Assembly (NCBI GenBank): GCA_944327295.1
Contig: CALVHF010000003.1
Location: forward strand, 62,001 to 126,000
From: an uncultured Desulfovibrio sp.
GTDB lineage: Bacteria > Desulfobacterota > Desulfovibrionia > Desulfovibrionales > Desulfovibrionaceae
Direction: 5' to 3'
DNA: 64,000 nucleotides
Every line of letters begins with the position of its first letter. Position 1 is the stretch's first letter. The notes beneath the pieces are model-generated. The model had not been told where the DNA came from. It worked only from the letters and a program-made list of their open reading frames with translations, and did not search any database. The translations under genes were made by a program, and so were the position numbers. Shown piece after piece: positions 63,606 to 64,000 of the stretch.

Positions 63606-63857
63606 TTGGGATATAACGAAGACATGGACATTCTCCTCAGGCTTGAGCAGGAAGTACAGAACCTTGTTTCTGAACTTCATGCCGTGCAGGCCAGACTTGA
63701 CAAAGCCGGGGAGTTGTGTGCAGCGTTACAGGAAGAAAACCTTATGCTGCGTCGTTCCCTCGCTTCCGAACAGGCCATGCGAGAGAAGGCTCTGGCCCAG
63801 ATCGATGCCGTCATAGACAGGATCAATGGCCACATAGGCGCGGAGAAGGTTTCGTGA
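63606..63857 (+). CDS. Small coiled-coil protein, ZapB-like
   Basis: 83 residues from a TTG at 63606 with AAGGAG six bases upstream; an ATG at 63624 lacks such a site. The sequence (MDILLRLEQEVQNLVSELHAVQARLDKAGELCAALQEENLMLRRSL...) has heptad leucines and is predicted coiled coil throughout. It overlaps zapA by GTGA. Position and shape suggest a ZapB-type cell-division partner, but sequence similarity is not decisive. Confidence 0.7.
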   Translation: MGYNEDMDILLRLEQEVQNLVSELHAVQARLDKAGELCAALQEENLMLRRSLASEQAMREKALAQIDAVIDRINGHIGAEKVS

Positions 63858-64000
63858 CTTCTGATAATACTAACATTATCCTTCTTGGCATACCCTTTTC
63901 CCTCAAGGCCGGAGCCGAACAGGATCGGATCCGTGAAGCCGTGGAACTGGTCGAGAAGCGATATGAAGACCAGATACGCAGGACCCGCAGTGGGCTGAAC
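63854..64000 (+). CDS. zapA: Cell division protein ZapA, 3' end cut by window
   Basis: The first 49 residues are visible from a GTG at 63854 (AAGG upstream), which overlaps the previous stop (GTGA). The sequence NIILLGIPFSLKAGAEQDRIREAVELVEKRYEDQIR has the ZapA beginning: a short beta-hairpin followed by the helix that contacts FtsZ. The gene runs past the window end. Confidence 0.75.
   Translation, partial: MTSDNTNIILLGIPFSLKAGAEQDRIREAVELVEKRYEDQIRRTRSGLN

Overview
This 64 kb window looks like ordinary chromosome from a Desulfovibrionaceae bacterium (Desulfovibrio sensu lato). The support is protein character: a Desulfovibrio-type outer-membrane homotrimeric porin, a PxxKW cysteine-rich protein, two L-lactate permeases, a GlcD/GlcF-type lactate/glycolate dehydrogenase pair, and moderately high GC with strong third-position GC bias. 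That bias also produces many very long antisense open frames, which I rejected. I see no rRNA, CRISPR array, prophage or complete insertion sequence.

Layout. 1-13.8 kb: the 3' part of an EamA exporter; small zinc-ribbon proteins; a DEAD/DEAH helicase; two proline-rich exported proteins with twin-arginine-like signals; a 1411-residue BcrA/BadF/HgdC-type activase-dehydratase; a TetR regulator; the porin. 13.8-18.2 kb: gpmI-rsfS, a phenylacetate-CoA ligase, and a tRNA cluster Gly(GCC)-Cys(GCA)-Gly(GCC)-Gly(CCC). 18.4-23.6 kb: two lactate permeases with a shared operator-like palindrome, then a second EamA exporter. 23.8-31.7 kb: the phosphate regulon, with pstS-pstC-pstA on the minus strand divergent from phoB-phoR-pstB-phoU on the plus strand. 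Their common intergenic region holds a PhoB-box-like array and a 300-bp element with terminal inverted repeats.

31.9-46 kb, almost all minus strand: dapA; a Gdx guanidinium exporter behind a guanidine-II (mini-ykkC) riboswitch; ygiW with a QseBC-like two-component system; a MinD/FlhG-type ATPase and a small partner; prfB with its programmed +1 frameshift; lnt overlapping prfB; corC; mnmG; an M20 peptidase; the PxxKW protein. 46.6-64 kb, mostly plus strand: yajC-secD-secF, an Lrp-type regulator, an MBL-fold hydrolase (minus), a GGDEF protein, cbpA-cbpM, clpB, glcD-glcF, glmU, and a zapB-like/zapA pair cut by the window end.

How the genes fit together: lactate uptake (two LctP) plus oxidation (GlcDF) form the carbon and electron entry typical of lactate-using sulfate reducers. 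The Pst/PhoBR/PhoU genes give a complete phosphate-starvation circuit. Lnt, Sec, GlmU and the porin serve the envelope; ClpB and CbpAM serve proteostasis. I found no obviously new multi-gene system. The items most worth checking are the guanidine-II riboswitch/Gdx pair, the shared lactate-permease operator, the degenerate mobile element in the pho region, the stand-alone giant activase-dehydratase, the two Tat-like proline-rich proteins, and a recurrent ACTGTACAG palindrome in intergenic DNA. All calls were made by reading the sequence; no database search was run.
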